Assembly: GCA_030615365.1 (NCBI GenBank)
Contig: JAUWZM010000120.1
Coordinates: forward strand, 1 to 6,100
Direction: 5' to 3'
Source: Candidatus Aerophobota bacterium
Lineage (GTDB): Bacteria > Aerophobota > Aerophobia > Aerophobales > B3-G15
DNA length: 6,100 bases
Shown piece by piece: positions 5,570-6,100 of this stretch. The notes under the pieces are model-generated. The model searched no databases, had not been told where the DNA came from, and was given only the letters and a program-made list of their open reading frames with translations. Position numbers and translations under genes: made by a program. Each line of letters starts with the position of its first letter. Within the stretch, counting starts at the first letter, position 1.

Positions 5570-6100
5570 TCAAATTTTACCCTCAGCTATTTTAAGAATA
5601 TCATCCCAGAGTGCAGAAGCCTTCTGGTAGTCTTCTTTGTCAAATGCTTCATTGATTTTTCCCAATAGGAACATTATTTTTTTTCTATCCACACCGGGAA
5701 GCTGGACCAAAGAGAGAATTCCTCCCCCTTTTTGCATTGTCTGGTAAATTTTTCTTTCCTTTTCTATGAGTTTTTCCCCTTCTAAGGGTAAAATGGGAAA
5801 TCTTTTTTTTGCAGGAAGCAGGGAGGCAAACTCTTTATGAGGTTCATTTTGATACCAGTAAGCTACACTGGAATAATCATTAGCTAAGTTATTCGCATGA
5901 CCGTGTTCAAGGCTCACTTTAATTGATCTTTCAAACCTTATCGGGTCATTGACAAAAAATCTATACATAGAATTTTTACCCGACCAATCAGGGTGGCTGA
6001 TAAGATGAAAACCGGTGTAAGGTCCATAGTATTCTATATTAGGACAGGCACCTCCACCAAATATCTCCTCTGTCCCTGTTCCATGAAAAGAAGGGGGCCA
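5570..6100 (-). CDS. GH172 / DUF2961 family glycoside hydrolase, C-terminal part (continuation of the gene at 1-897)
   Basis: This is the 3' part of the same gene, encoding residues 253-428 and ending in TGA at 5572-5570. Bases 5960-6100 duplicate 1-141, so the unique contribution is residues 300-428. The joint is in frame: AGA (R299) at 3-1 is followed by TTT (F300) at 5959-5957. The conserved family block follows directly: DPIRFERSIKVSLEHGHAN, then DYSSVAYWYQ (residues about 304-338). After the catalytic fold comes a lysine- and glutamate-rich, probably helical tail (about 350-428) that does not resemble the core domain. The methionine at 5968-5966 (M297) is internal and is not a start. No convincing terminator follows on the coding strand. 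The next gene on the circle is the sulfatase-like gene, 301 bp downstream. Confidence 0.92.
   Translation of the reverse strand, partial: WPPSFHGTGTEEIFGGGACPNIEYYGPYTGFHLISHPDWSGKNSMYRFFVNDPIRFERSIKVSLEHGHANNLANDYSSVAYWYQNEPHKEFASLLPAKKRFPILPLEGEKLIEKERKIYQTMQKGGGILSLVQLPGVDRKKIMFLLGKINEAFDKEDYQKASALWDDILKIAEGKI
5960..6100. repeat. Terminal direct repeat, right copy (circular overlap)
   Basis: Identical to bases 1-141. It is the second reading of the same GH172 segment after one full turn of a 5,959-bp circle or tandem unit. It adds no new information and should be trimmed. Confidence 0.96.

Noticed and set aside
5570..5968. A separate 132-residue gene starting at the ATG at 5968
   Set aside because: The methionine is residue 297 of the GH172 protein. 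The frame stays open upstream through the contig end and back to 897, with family motifs throughout, and no ribosome binding site precedes it.

Overview
The window reads as one complete circular sequence opened inside a gene. Bases 1-141 recur exactly as 5960-6100, so the non-redundant unit is 5,959 bp. Joining the ends at this overlap restores an uninterrupted 428-codon reading frame whose conserved blocks lie on both sides of the cut. The circle or tandem unit is therefore probably real at the level of reads, not a chance end match. An overlap of exactly 141 bases also equals the largest default k-mer of a widely used metagenome assembler, which suggests an assembler-closed metagenomic contig.

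All three genes lie on the minus strand. In transcription order they are: a sulfatase-superfamily hydrolase (5268 to 3787), a GH116-type glycosidase (3709 to 1097), and a GH172/DUF2961 glycosidase (897 to 1, continuing from 5959 to 5570). Then comes a 301-bp repeat-rich spacer, and the sulfatase-like gene begins again. Gaps are 77, 199 and 301 bp. The first two genes look co-transcribed. The GH172 gene has its own promoter-like sequence (1033-1060) and a palindromic, AT-rich leader.

None of the three proteins shows a signal peptide or membrane segment, so they look like cytoplasmic enzymes that trim imported glycosides or oligosaccharides. GH116 would remove a beta-linked sugar, GH172 would cut a furanoside-type or related linkage, and the sulfatase-fold enzyme would remove or transfer a charged group. 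The latter has threonine (T49) where sulfatases have the Cys/Ser that becomes formylglycine, so it is probably not a classical sulfatase. The exact substrate cannot be read from the sequence.

No replication, partition, mobilisation, toxin-antitoxin, transposase, integrase or phage gene is visible. A free plasmid is thus hard to justify. More likely explanations are a tandemly repeated chromosomal cassette, an excised circle, or an assembly loop. The host looks bacterial: Shine-Dalgarno sequences (AGGAGG, GAAGGGAG) precede the genes and a sigma-70-like promoter is present. Base composition is moderate to low GC by eye. The enzyme set and the degenerate intergenic repeats fit an uncultured glycan-degrading lineage, but the phylum cannot be settled here.
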